A stretch of 64,000 nt of DNA from Bacteroidia bacterium (GTDB lineage Bacteria; Bacteroidota; Bacteroidia; Bacteroidales; UBA932). Shown here in pieces: positions 1 to 7,522 of this stretch. Where the stretch lies: assembly GCA_021153285.1 (NCBI GenBank), contig JAGKTT010000014.1, forward strand, positions 1 to 64,000, written 5' to 3'. Every line of letters begins with the position of its first letter. The stretch's first letter is position 1. Position numbers and translations under genes: made by a program. The notes under the pieces are model-generated. The model searched no databases. It had not been told where the DNA came from and saw only the letters and a program-made list of their open reading frames with translations.

Positions 1-1487
1 CCCTTCTCGTTTACTGAAGCGATCTTAGCCTCAACTACAGTACCTACAGCGTACTTAGCCTCAACCTCATCCCAAGGGTTAGGGAGGAGCTGCTTGTGGC
101 CGAGTGAAAGCTTGTGGTTCTCCTCATCGAAGTCAAGGATAACAACCTCGATAGCGTCACCTGCAGCGATGATTTCTGATGGATGCTTGATCTTGTTCCA
201 AGAGAGGTCGCTGATGTGTACGAGACCTTCGATTCCCTCCTCAAGCTCAGCGAATACGCCGAAGTTAGTGATATTGCGAACAGTTGCTGTGTGCTTTGAA
301 CCTACTGCATACTTAGCGCGGATGTTCTCCCAAGGGTTAGCAACGAGCTGCTTGAGACCAAGAGACATCTTCTTCTCCTCGCGGTCGAGAGTAAGGATCT
401 GTGCCTCAACCTCGTCACCTGCCTTAAGGAAGTCAGAAGCAATGCGGAGTCTTGGTGACCAAGACATCTCTGATACGTGGATAAGACCCTCAACACCTGG
501 CTCGATCTCTACGAATGCGCCGTAATCAGCGATGAGAACTACCTTACCCTTAACCTTGTCACCTACCTTAAGGTTTGCATCGAGTGCATCCCAAGGGTGC
601 TGGCAAAGCTGCTTGAGACCGAGAGCGATGCGCTTCTTAGACTCATCGAAGTCGAGGATAACGACATTGATCTTCTGGTCGAGAGCAACAACTTCCTCTG
701 GATGGTTGATACGTCCCCAAGAGAGGTCTGTGATGTGGATAAGTCCGTCTACGCCACCGAGGTCAACGAATACACCGTAACCTGTGATGTTCTTGACAGT
801 ACCCTCGAGTACCTGACCCTTCTCGAGCTTACCGATGATCTCGCTCTTCTGCTGCTCGAGCTCAGCCTCGATAAGTGCCTTGTGAGAAACGACAACATTA
901 CGGAACTCCTGGTTGATCTTAACGATCTTGAAGTCCATATTGGTGTCAACATACTGATCGTAGTCGCGGATAGGCTTGATGTCGATCTGTGAACCTGGAA
1001 GGAATGCCTCGATTCCGAATACGTCCACGATCATACCACCCTTTGTACGCTCGTCTGCTGCGTAAGCTGCATTTACCATATCCCAAGAACGGAGCTGGCG
1101 TGCCTTCTTGTGTGAGAGAATGAGCTGACCCTTCTTGTCCTCAGCGTTCTCAACATAAACCTCAACCTTGTCACCAACCTTGAGGTCTGGGTTGTAACGG
1201 AACTCAGGAGCCATAATGACACCCTCGCTCTTGTAGCCGATGTTAACGACAACCTCTCTCTTACCTACTGAGGTTACCTCACCTTCTACAACCTCACCCT
1301 CAACTACCTTAGAGAGAGTCTGGTTGTACTTCTCAGAGATCTCCTCTACTGAAGCACCGTAAACATCATCGTTCTCGAACGCATCCCAGTCGAAATTCTC
1401 AGGAGCGACAGAAGCGTTAAGAACTGTCTTCTTGGTTTCTTCTACTGCTGGAGTTACCTCAGCAGCAACTGTCTTGTTTTCTTCCAT
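1..1487 (-). CDS. rpsA: 30S ribosomal protein S1 (3' end outside window)
   Basis: The reverse strand encodes one open frame from an ATG at 1487 to the window edge (495 codons, C-terminus missing). After an acidic N-terminal tail of about 50 residues come successive S1/OB-fold repeats, recognisable by recurring blocks such as GYGVFVDLGGVDGLIHITDLSW, EGLIHVSEMSWSPRL and EGLVHISDLSWNK, each followed by an 'ISLGLKQL..NPW' type linker. S1 binds mRNA on the 30S subunit and promotes initiation, which matters in Bacteroidota because most genes lack a Shine-Dalgarno sequence. The gene stands alone behind a strong promoter (1589-1619) with a leader of about 95 nt. Identification is secure. Confidence 0.97.
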   Translation of the reverse strand, partial: MEENKTVAAEVTPAVEETKKTVLNASVAPENFDWDAFENDDVYGASVEEISEKYNQTLSKVVEGEVVEGEVTSVGKREVVVNIGYKSEGVIMAPEFRYNPDLKVGDKVEVYVENAEDKKGQLILSHKKARQLRSWDMVNAAYAADERTKGGMIVDVFGIEAFLPGSQIDIKPIRDYDQYVDTNMDFKIVKINQEFRNVVVSHKALIEAELEQQKSEIIGKLEKGQVLEGTVKNITGYGVFVDLGGVDGLIHITDLSWGRINHPEEVVALDQKINVVILDFDESKKRIALGLKQLCQHPWDALDANLKVGDKVKGKVVLIADYGAFVEIEPGVEGLIHVSEMSWSPRLRIASDFLKAGDEVEAQILTLDREEKKMSLGLKQLVANPWENIRAKYAVGSKHTATVRNITNFGVFAELEEGIEGLVHISDLSWNKIKHPSEIIAAGDAIEVVILDFDEENHKLSLGHKQLLPNPWDEVEAKYAVGTVVEAKIASVNEK

Positions 1488-1564
1488 TGTAATAAATTAA
1501 AAACAAACTAGTGGGTTAAACATTATTTATTGTGCTTGCCTATAGCGACTTACAATAAAAATAA

Positions 1565-1589
1565 GCGCGCCTTCGGTCAAAAAGCGCGC
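1565..1589 (-). terminator. GC palindrome at the rpsA start region, probable terminator of corA-DUF805
   Basis: GCGCGC at 1565-1570 and GCGCGC at 1584-1589 form a hairpin with a 13-nt loop. Read on the minus strand it is followed by TTATTTTTATT, so it looks like an intrinsic terminator for the upstream DUF805 gene. It directly abuts the -7 box of rpsA, so it could also affect rpsA initiation. Its function is inferred. Confidence 0.5.
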
Positions 1590-1619
1590 AAAAATATGGA
1601 TAATTTTCCGATTTTCAAA
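1589..1619 (-). promoter_or_regulatory. rpsA promoter (Bacteroidota -33/-7 type)
   Basis: On the minus strand TTTG (1619-1616) is followed after 19 bp by TATTTTTG (1596-1589), a full match to the Bacteroidota TTTG/TAnnTTTG consensus. The predicted transcript starts near 1582 and gives a leader of about 95 nt ahead of the ATG at 1487. The spacing and orientation fit rpsA. Confidence 0.75.
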
Positions 1620-1634
1620 GAGTTTCGTAAGAAA

Positions 1635-1985
1635 TTATGCCTTTGGATCAGGACCATAAGCATTGCTGCCCTGATTGCCTTCCTTAACCAAAAGGATAAT
1701 AAGCCAGATAGCTCCGATAAGAGGAATAAAGGAAATGAGAAGCCACCAGCCGCTCTTTCCGATATCGTGAAGTCTTCTCACACCTATAGCTATTCCAGGC
1801 ACAAGGAGAGCTAATGAGTAAATGTATGAAAGCCAATCAAGTCCGATAAGTCCGACTACAAGCCCTACAGCAGTACCGACGAGGAAGTTAAAAAGCACGA
1901 AATACCAATACTCGGTCCTTCTTGCTCTGCCATTGAAATCCGCATACTTGTTGCGGATTACGCTTACAAAATACTGATTGAACAT
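1635..1985 (-). CDS. DUF805 family small membrane protein
   Basis: This 116-residue protein has the DUF805 pattern: an N-terminal 'FNGRARRTEYWYF' motif (residues 17-29), then about four hydrophobic segments and the conserved 'GVRRLHDIGKSGWW' block (residues 68-81), ending in a short 'GPDPKA' tail. It is an inner-membrane protein of unknown function; the family is often found in phage-like or stress contexts, but nothing here indicates that. An upstream in-frame extension to 2117 exists, but the ATG at 1985 starts exactly where the family begins and lies just after corA, with which it is probably cotranscribed (26 bp gap). Confidence 0.85.
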   Translation of the reverse strand: MFNQYFVSVIRNKYADFNGRARRTEYWYFVLFNFLVGTAVGLVVGLIGLDWLSYIYSLALLVPGIAIGVRRLHDIGKSGWWLLISFIPLIGAIWLIILLVKEGNQGSNAYGPDPKA

Positions 1986-2011
1986 AATTTTTGATTTTAG
2001 GTTAATATTGA

Positions 2012-2965
2012 TTAAAACATTTTTCTTCTCTTGAAGATGCCGAAGATGACCAGAAGCGAGATGACCATCAAGCAGAGGATGATGAACCAGGCCCAGCCAG
2101 AGTGGCCGAAGAACCATCCGAATTTTACATTCATTCCGAAGAAGCTGGCTATCAGAGTCGGAGGCATCAGCATCAGGGAAACGAGGGTGAACACCTTCAT
2201 AATCTTGTTCTGGTCCAGGTTGATGATACCCAGAACAGTATTCTGAAGATATTCGAGTCTCTCGAAACTGAAGTTCGTATGATTGATAAGCGAAGATATA
2301 TCCTTCAGAAGGACATTCAGCTTAGAATGATATTCCGGCGGATATTTCTTGCTCTTGATGATGCTGGAGATAACTCGCTGCTTGTCGACGATATTCTCGC
2401 GTATGAGCATCGTATTGTCCTGAAGCTGATTGATATCAATGAGGAATTCTTCGCTGATGTCTTCTCCCAGACTGACCTTCTTGTTATATTGGGTAATCTC
2501 CTTGGACACCAGCTCTACCATATCGGCATCCAGGTCTATACGTTGTTCGAGAATGCTGAGAAAAGCCACGTGACCCGAATCATACATTTTAGGAAATGCC
2601 AGCATACGGCGCTGAAGGTCAGTGAAGCTCTTCAGCGGACATTCACGCAGAGTGGTCAGGATATCATCGGTCAATATGAACGAAACGGTCTCCTCATTAT
2701 ATTCATCAGGGCCAGGGATAAGGAAGCTGGTATTGGCGAAAATCGCTTTTTCTGTCTCATAGAATCGTGATGAAATCTCGATCTCTTCCGCCTGAGCACG
2801 GTTCTGAATGACAGTACCGAGATACTGCTCCACAGCTCTCTTCTCCTCGCCTGAAGGGGCAAAGAGATCGATCCAGACAACATCTGAATATGGGATACCT
2901 TTAAGATCAGCTTCCGACTGGGAAACCATAATCTGTCCGTTCTGATTGTAGAAGATCTCGATCAT
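2012..2965 (-). CDS. corA: CorA family magnesium/divalent cation transporter
   Basis: The 317-residue product has a long acidic/helical cytoplasmic domain and two C-terminal membrane helices. The CorA signature GMN is present in 'FFGMNVKFGW' (about residues 277-279), at the end of the pore helix, followed by the second helix and a basic tail. CorA forms pentameric Mg2+ (Co2+, Ni2+) channels. The ATG at 2965 is preferred over the in-frame GTG at 2971, because GGAGG lies 5 nt before the ATG; so clear a ribosome-binding motif is rare in this genome. It has its own promoter and is followed by the DUF805 gene. Confidence 0.93.
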   Translation of the reverse strand: MIEIFYNQNGQIMVSQSEADLKGIPYSDVVWIDLFAPSGEEKRAVEQYLGTVIQNRAQAEEIEISSRFYETEKAIFANTSFLIPGPDEYNEETVSFILTDDILTTLRECPLKSFTDLQRRMLAFPKMYDSGHVAFLSILEQRIDLDADMVELVSKEITQYNKKVSLGEDISEEFLIDINQLQDNTMLIRENIVDKQRVISSIIKSKKYPPEYHSKLNVLLKDISSLINHTNFSFERLEYLQNTVLGIINLDQNKIMKVFTLVSLMLMPPTLIASFFGMNVKFGWFFGHSGWAWFIILCLMVISLLVIFGIFKRRKMF

Positions 2966-2995
2966 ATCCACCTCCCTCTTTAAAATTACACGAAA

Positions 2996-3055
2996 CAGGC
3001 CTGCATACCCAAATGCAAGCCTGCAAATTTATCTTTTTTTATTGACAACACCAAA
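2996..3055 (-). promoter_or_regulatory. corA promoter with palindrome at the transcription start; recR terminator
   Basis: TTTG (3055-3052), a 20-bp spacer and TAAATTTG (3031-3024) form the promoter. Directly after the -7 box an 11-bp inverted repeat with one mismatch (2996-3006 with 3013-3023, 6-nt loop) covers the expected start site. It may terminate the recR operon, whose stop is at 3057, or form a 5'-end hairpin on the corA mRNA. Confidence 0.6.
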
Positions 3056-3056
3056 T

Positions 3057-3722
3057 TTACGGCTTGAAAATCTGACGGTTCACAATAGAACGGCCGAGGG
3101 TGAGTTCATCGGCATACTCCAGATTGTCGCCGAAGCCGAGTCCGCGGGCAAGAGAGGACACCTTTACTCCGTATTGTGATATCTGACGATAAATATAAAA
3201 TGCTGTCGTCTCCCCTTCCACATCTCCGCTCAAGGCCAATATGACCTCTCCCACAGTGCCATCCAGACCGGGAGCATCAGCTTCAAAAAGGCCTTCAGGA
3301 GATACCAAGGCAGCGACACGGGCAACAAGCTCACGCACAGTGATATCCGAAGGACCGATGCCATTGATGGGTGATATTATGCCTCCAAGCACGTGGTAGA
3401 CGCCGTTATATTGTCCTGTATTCTCTATGCTCATCACATCCCGCACGCTTTCCACTACGCAGATAGTACGATGATCTCTCGATCTGTCGGAACATATCGC
3501 ACAGACTTCATTGTCTGAAATCATCATACAATGGCGGCAATATTTCACTTCGTCGCGCAGACGGCTGATCGAAGATGTAAAATGATGAACGTTTTCCCTG
3601 GGCTGCTTTAGAAGATGAAGAGCCAGGCGAAGGGCACTGCGACGCCCCACACCAGGAAGTGAGCTTATAGCATCCACTGCATCCTCCAGAAGATGCGAAG
3701 GGTAATTCTCTTTATACGCCAT
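3057..3722 (-). CDS. recR: Recombination mediator RecR
   Basis: This 221-residue protein is normal length for RecR. It has an N-terminal helix-hairpin-helix ('SLPGVGRRSALRLALHLL', residues 21-38), a C4 zinc motif (C62, C65, C74, C77) and a Toprim domain beginning 'TICVVESVRDVMSIENTG'. RecR works with RecO/RecF to load RecA on gapped DNA. It overlaps the upstream sugar-kinase gene by 11 bp, indicating cotranscription and probable translational coupling; there is no obvious functional link between the two. Confidence 0.96.
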   Translation of the reverse strand: MAYKENYPSHLLEDAVDAISSLPGVGRRSALRLALHLLKQPRENVHHFTSSISRLRDEVKYCRHCMMISDNEVCAICSDRSRDHRTICVVESVRDVMSIENTGQYNGVYHVLGGIISPINGIGPSDITVRELVARVAALVSPEGLFEADAPGLDGTVGEVILALSGDVEGETTAFYIYRQISQYGVKVSSLARGLGFGDNLEYADELTLGRSIVNRQIFKP

Positions 3723-4578
3723 AATTGCAATGATATCTGACCAGATTATCTATAGGAGATTTCAGGAAAGCGACAAATTCAAGACCGTATTGACGTCCGA
3801 TCTCACGCAGCATATCTTCACAGGCACATCCGAAGGATCCCACAACTCCGACCTTTTGCGCTGCTGCCTTGTTACTGGCAAAGCCCGCATATCTCGACAA
3901 TGCCCTCTTTACGAATGCCTCCAGACAATCCCTCACCATCGAGCGTATATAAGGCTCATCGATATGGGACATTACGAATGGAGCCAGAGATGCCATAAAA
4001 GCCGACGCCGCCTTTTCCTTATATACCTTACGGACAATAGCCGAATAATCCAGGCCGGTCTGAGCAATGAATTCAGTCTCTATGGATTCAGGAAGCAATC
4101 CTTTCACCAGATCAGCAAGGAAGGCTCGACCCAGAGCCACTCCGCTGCCCTCATCTCCAAGGACATAGCCTCCCGGACGGATATTTTTCACTACCTTCCC
4201 GTTTTCATACAGACAGCTGTTCGAACCGGTTCCCATTATGGCCACGACTCCGCTCCCATCGCCAAACAACGCCCTCGCCGCAGCCAGGATATCCGAATGA
4301 AACTCCACTTGGGCGAAGGGACACCACATTTCCAGACAGGAGCGTACAGGAGCCGAAGACTCCTCCGAAACAAGGCCGGCCCCATAAAAGACAATCTGTT
4401 CCACCCGTTTTCCCTCAGGATTGAGGGCAGGTACAGCCTTGCGGACAATACCGCTTATGTATTCTGCATCGAGGCAGGTCGGACTCAGCCCCTCAGTAAG
4501 CGTTTCTGTGATACTGCCATCTGCAGAAACCGCCTTCCAGGCTGTCTTGGTAGCCCCGCTTTCAACAATAATTCTCAT
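3712..4578 (-). CDS. BadF/BadG-type ATPase, N-acetylglucosamine kinase-like
   Basis: This 288-residue member of the ASKHA fold has the phosphate-1 motif near the N-terminus ('MRIIVESGATKTAWKAV'), a phosphate-2 motif 'IMGTGSNSCLYENG' and the 'GGYVLGDEGSGVALGR' block typical of BadF/BadG/BcrA/BcrD-family and eukaryotic GlcNAc kinases. Such Bacteroidota proteins are thought to phosphorylate amino sugars, perhaps recycled from peptidoglycan; the substrate is not determined here. It starts at the ATG at 4578 behind a promoter that overlaps the divergent SGNH gene's promoter, and reads into recR. Confidence 0.85.
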   Translation of the reverse strand: MRIIVESGATKTAWKAVSADGSITETLTEGLSPTCLDAEYISGIVRKAVPALNPEGKRVEQIVFYGAGLVSEESSAPVRSCLEMWCPFAQVEFHSDILAAARALFGDGSGVVAIMGTGSNSCLYENGKVVKNIRPGGYVLGDEGSGVALGRAFLADLVKGLLPESIETEFIAQTGLDYSAIVRKVYKEKAASAFMASLAPFVMSHIDEPYIRSMVRDCLEAFVKRALSRYAGFASNKAAAQKVGVVGSFGCACEDMLREIGRQYGLEFVAFLKSPIDNLVRYHCNYGV

Positions 4579-4598
4579 TCATTCAGATTATAGAAATG

Positions 4599-4631
4599 CA
4601 AAAATAAGAAAATTCCATATCTTTGTGCAAA
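4599..4631. promoter_or_regulatory. Overlapping divergent promoters (sugar kinase / SGNH hydrolase)
   Basis: Minus strand: TTTG (4631-4628) and TATTTTTG (4606-4599) drive the kinase-recR operon. Plus strand: TATCTTTG (4618-4625) lies 20 nt before the ATG of the SGNH hydrolase gene. The two elements interleave, so the two transcripts probably compete for polymerase. Confidence 0.6.
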
Positions 4632-4645
4632 AGCTGCATATCAAT

Positions 4646-5305
4646 ATGAAAAATATCCGCATCTCAATCGTCGCCATAGCGATATTATTCCCTTTTCTGT
4701 GCCAGGCTCAGGACTGGGCAAACTTCGGCCGTTTCGCAGAACAGAACAAACAGGTCACTGTCAGCCCTAAGGCAGTGTTTATGGGAGATTCCATCACTGA
4801 AGGATGGGCAAAGGAAGATCCGGCTTTCTTTACAGACCACAATTTCATCGGAAGAGGCATATCGGGACAGACCACCTCACATATGCTCGTACGTTTCAGA
4901 AGAGACGTAATCGACCTTGATCCGAAATATGTGGTTATATTGGCCGGAACCAATGACATTGCCAGAAACAATGGAGACATAAGTCTTGAAAACGCCCTCG
5001 GAAACATCATATCGATGTGTCAGCTGGCAAAGGCCAACAAGATCAGGCCTATCCTCTGCGCAGTCCTTCCTGCTGCCGGATTTTATTGGAGACCCGAGGT
5101 AAAGGAACCTGCCGGAGATATCATCAGGCTCAATGAAATGATCAAGGAATATGCTGAAGCTGAGAAGATTCCGTTTGTGGATTTCCACACACCATTAAAA
5201 GACGAATCCAACGGGCTGCCTAAGATTCACGCAGCTGACGGAGTCCATCCGAATCTCCAGTGCTACAGGATAATGGAAGATATTGTCCTTGAATATATAA
5301 GGTAA
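4646..5305 (+). CDS. Secreted SGNH/GDSL-type esterase or lipase
   Basis: The ATG at 4646 gives 219 residues with a signal peptide (residues 1-22, 'LFPFLCQAQ' before cleavage). SGNH blocks are in order: block I 'FMGDSITEGW' with Ser49, block II Gly in 'IGRGISGQTT', block III 'LAGTNDIARN', and block V 'AADGVHPN' with the Asp-His pair. It is probably a periplasmic acetyl-esterase of the platelet-activating-factor-acetylhydrolase type, acting on acylated glycans; the substrate is unknown. A longer in-frame start at 4421 would overlap the divergent kinase gene and is rejected. Confidence 0.88.
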   Translation: MKNIRISIVAIAILFPFLCQAQDWANFGRFAEQNKQVTVSPKAVFMGDSITEGWAKEDPAFFTDHNFIGRGISGQTTSHMLVRFRRDVIDLDPKYVVILAGTNDIARNNGDISLENALGNIISMCQLAKANKIRPILCAVLPAAGFYWRPEVKEPAGDIIRLNEMIKEYAEAEKIPFVDFHTPLKDESNGLPKIHAADGVHPNLQCYRIMEDIVLEYIR

Positions 5306-5336
5306 ACGAGCCTCGGATAAGAGAAAAGCACGGATG

Positions 5337-5915
5337 CTACGAGATGTAGCGTCCGTGCTTTTTCCAATGTATGTATCCTATTATTGCCGAGACTGCATAG
5401 GCAGCATAGAGAGCCGCCATCCACCAGAGTCCCTGACTTGCGCATAATACAGTGCTGACCGTATCAGCCGCTATCCACAGCCACCATTGCTGGATGTAGC
5501 ATCGCACAAGCCACCAGGTAGCCACTGCACTCAGTACAGCCACAGCAGAATCGAGATAGGACATAGGATTCTCAAGAAGTTCCATCAGGAATGCGAGGGC
5601 CAATGTACCTGCCACGACCGCAAATGCACTGACTGCTACGGTCTTGACACTAAGGCGCTTCAGACGCACAGTTCCATCTTTCTGCTCTGACCCGTCCTGA
5701 GATATACGGTCAATATCCTTGCGCCACTGCCACAATCCGATGAATGAAGTCACCAGATAATAGGTATTCAATGCAAATGACGCATAAAGTCCCTGCCTGA
5801 AGAAGACCCACATCGCAGCAATGCTTGTGAGAATCCCGACGACCCACATCAGATTCTTCTGACGGATCTCCAGGATAATATAAATCACCCCCGTTACGAG
5901 GGTGAATATTTCCAT
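5337..5915 (-). CDS. pnuC: PnuC-type nicotinamide riboside transporter
   Basis: This integral membrane protein (192 residues) has about seven hydrophobic helices and PnuC hallmarks: 'LMWVVGILTSIAAMWVFF', 'GLYASFALNTYYLVTSFIG', 'LWQWRK' and C-terminal 'QQWWLWIAADTVSTVL'. PnuC proteins facilitate diffusion of nicotinamide riboside for NAD synthesis; related PnuT proteins carry thiamine, but no thiamine pyrophosphokinase is adjacent. The ATG at 5915 is used; a GTG at 5927 that overlaps the FKBP stop codon (TAGTG) would add four residues and allow translational coupling. Confidence 0.87.
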   Translation of the reverse strand: MEIFTLVTGVIYIILEIRQKNLMWVVGILTSIAAMWVFFRQGLYASFALNTYYLVTSFIGLWQWRKDIDRISQDGSEQKDGTVRLKRLSVKTVAVSAFAVVAGTLALAFLMELLENPMSYLDSAVAVLSAVATWWLVRCYIQQWWLWIAADTVSTVLCASQGLWWMAALYAAYAVSAIIGYIHWKKHGRYIS

Positions 5916-5926
5916 AAAGGGGTTCA

Positions 5927-6532
5927 CTAGAGAACTTCAATAAGTTCTACAATGAACTTCAAGGTAGCGTATGGAGGAATTGCTCCTGGAGCACCGTGAG
6001 CACCGTAAGCGAGATCGTAAGGAATATAGAATTCATACTTAGATCCCTCAGACATAAGCTGAACACCCTCAGTCCAGCCTGCGATTACCTGATTCAGTCC
6101 GAAGACCGCCGGTTCATTGCGGTCATATGAACTGTCGAACTTCATACCGTTAAGGAGTGTACCCTCATAGTGACACTTGACCTGTGAAGTTGCAGAAGGC
6201 TTCTTGCCTGTACCCTCGGTAATCACCTTATACTGAAGACCGCTTGGAAGTGATACAACGCCTTCCTGCTCAGCATTGAACTTCAGGAACGCTTCACCCT
6301 CTTCGCGCATAGCTGCGCTCATAGCCTCTGCCTGAGCCTTCTGCTCAGCCTCGAGTTCAGCGAAATACTTGTCAAGAAGCTGACCGGCCTCCTGAAACGA
6401 AACTGCTGGTTCAACACCTGTAAGCACAGCCTTCACTCCGGCTGCAAAGTCATCAAATTCCACAGACTTGATGCCTGAAGAAAGCATATTGTGGGCAATG
6501 CTCATACCCAATGCGTAACTGTTCTTATCCAT
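5927..6532 (-). CDS. FKBP-type peptidyl-prolyl cis-trans isomerase
   Basis: The 201-residue product has an N-terminal helical dimerisation region (residues 1-95, FKBP_N/Mip-like, rich in Ala/Glu) and a C-terminal FKBP domain ('VKCHYEGTLLNGMKFDSSYD', 'GWTEGVQLMSEGSKYEFYIP', 'YGAHGAPGAIPPYATL'). No signal peptide is visible, so a cytoplasmic location is likely, unlike FkpA. A minus-strand TACATTTG (6581-6574) supplies a promoter, and pnuC follows immediately. Confidence 0.92.
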   Translation of the reverse strand: MDKNSYALGMSIAHNMLSSGIKSVEFDDFAAGVKAVLTGVEPAVSFQEAGQLLDKYFAELEAEQKAQAEAMSAAMREEGEAFLKFNAEQEGVVSLPSGLQYKVITEGTGKKPSATSQVKCHYEGTLLNGMKFDSSYDRNEPAVFGLNQVIAGWTEGVQLMSEGSKYEFYIPYDLAYGAHGAPGAIPPYATLKFIVELIEVL

Positions 6533-6573
6533 TTTCTTATTGTTTTAGAATTTCATAAATTTTATCAAGCTTG

Positions 6574-6581
6574 CAAATGTA
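6574..6581 (-). promoter_or_regulatory. -7 box upstream of the FKBP gene
   Basis: TACATTTG on the minus strand lies in the 54-bp gap after xerD and about 42 nt before the FKBP ATG. No clear -33 TTTG is present. Confidence 0.45.
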
Positions 6582-6586
6582 GTGAA

Positions 6587-7483
6587 TTATATTGAATCCT
6601 CTTCCTTTCTTTTTTCTCTGCGAGGATGATGCGCCAGGACTTCCTGATGCCAGGTAGAGGTGTCAATATGGGTGTAAATCTCCGTAGTGACAAGATTCTC
6701 GTGACCAAGCATCTCCTGAACCATCCTGAGATCCGCCCCATTCTCCACCAGATGAGTGGCAAAGGAATGCCTTAAAGTATGCGGCGATATTTCCTTTCGG
6801 ACATCTGCAAGCAAAGCCATCTTCTTCATCATCAGAAACATAGACTGACGGCTTAGCGAACGGCCGAAACGATTCAGGAAAACCAGATCATCTGAAGCTG
6901 CATCATATGGTCGGGGACGATGTTCCAGATATTCATTGACAGCATCAGCAGCCATTTCTCCTATTGGGACAAGCCTCTCCTTGTTTCCTTTGCCCTTTAC
7001 CTTTATATATCCTTCATCAAAATAAAGATTGGAGATATTGAGATTCACGGCCTCAGAGACACGGAGACCGCAGCCGTAAAGCACTTCCAGAATAGCCTTA
7101 TCCCTGAATCCTTGCCAGGACGACAGGTCCACGGCACCGATCAAAGCCTCGACCTCACTTACAGAAAGTACCTGAGGGAGGTAAAGTCCCAGCTTGGGTG
7201 GATCCACATTGTCACAAGGATTGTCATCCAGCAGTCCTTCCAGCACCAGCCATCCGAAGAACGAGCGCAGAGAACTTAGAAATCTGGCCTGAGAGCGCTT
7301 GGTCACGCCTTTCAATTCGGACAGATAGTTCTCCACCAGGCCTGTATCCACTGACCTGAGGTCTGTTTCACATTGACCGAGAAATTTCCTGACATCAGAA
7401 CAATACGATGCCACGGTATGTCGTGACATCGCACGTTCTATCTTCAGATACGTTTCGTAGTCTTTGTAAAGATTCTCACGCAT
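6587..7483 (-). CDS. xerD: Tyrosine recombinase XerD
   Basis: This 298-residue recombinase has an N-terminal SAM-like core-binding domain and a catalytic domain with all expected residues: R141 in 'YGCGLRVSEA', a beta-hairpin lysine in 'KVKGKGNKER', H235 and R238 in 'SPHTLRHSFATHL', H261 in 'LGHENLVTTEIYTH' and Tyr270. XerC/D resolve chromosome dimers at dif. It is not next to integrase-associated genes, so a housekeeping Xer role is favoured. The start codon and first residues (MRENL) overlap a dispersed repeat (7469-7522) filling the whole gap to the upstream peptidase gene. A strongly basic C-terminal extension ('HHPRREKRKEED') follows the usual end. Confidence 0.95.
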   Translation of the reverse strand: MRENLYKDYETYLKIERAMSRHTVASYCSDVRKFLGQCETDLRSVDTGLVENYLSELKGVTKRSQARFLSSLRSFFGWLVLEGLLDDNPCDNVDPPKLGLYLPQVLSVSEVEALIGAVDLSSWQGFRDKAILEVLYGCGLRVSEAVNLNISNLYFDEGYIKVKGKGNKERLVPIGEMAADAVNEYLEHRPRPYDAASDDLVFLNRFGRSLSRQSMFLMMKKMALLADVRKEISPHTLRHSFATHLVENGADLRMVQEMLGHENLVTTEIYTHIDTSTWHQEVLAHHPRREKRKEEDSI

Positions 7484-7522
7484 TCGCTCAGAATGACAGG
7501 GGGATTCGCTCAGAATGACAGG
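7469..7522 (-). repeat. Tandem copies of a dispersed repeat (TGTCATTCTGAGC type)
   Basis: Two near-identical units (7482-7503 and 7504-7522, each containing CTCAGAATGACAGG on the plus strand) plus the end sequence AAGATTCTCACG (7469-7480) form the entire spacer between the M49 stop codon (7523) and the xerD start (7483). The same ends recur at 24671-24723 and 34043-34144. The minus-strand orientation reads TGTCATTCTGAGC first and GAGAATCTT last in all cases. Confidence 0.75.

Noticed and set aside
477..992. Plus-strand open frame of 171 codons antisense to rpsA
   Set aside because: It mirrors the biased codons of rpsA on the opposite strand, has no promoter or family match, and the rpsA frame is clearly real.
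1530..1814. Small plus-strand frame over the rpsA promoter and DUF805 gene
   Set aside because: It overlaps a real gene on the other strand, has no recognisable motif and no promoter of its own.
3730..4593. Plus-strand 287-codon frame opposite the sugar kinase
   Set aside because: Composition shows no domain, whereas the minus strand encodes clear BadF motifs.
5337..5915. PnuT thiamine transporter
   Set aside because: No thiamine pyrophosphokinase gene or TPP riboswitch nearby, so the general PnuC call is safer.
7482..7522. CRISPR-like direct repeats
   Set aside because: Only two adjacent units without spacers and no cas genes; dispersed repeat family instead.
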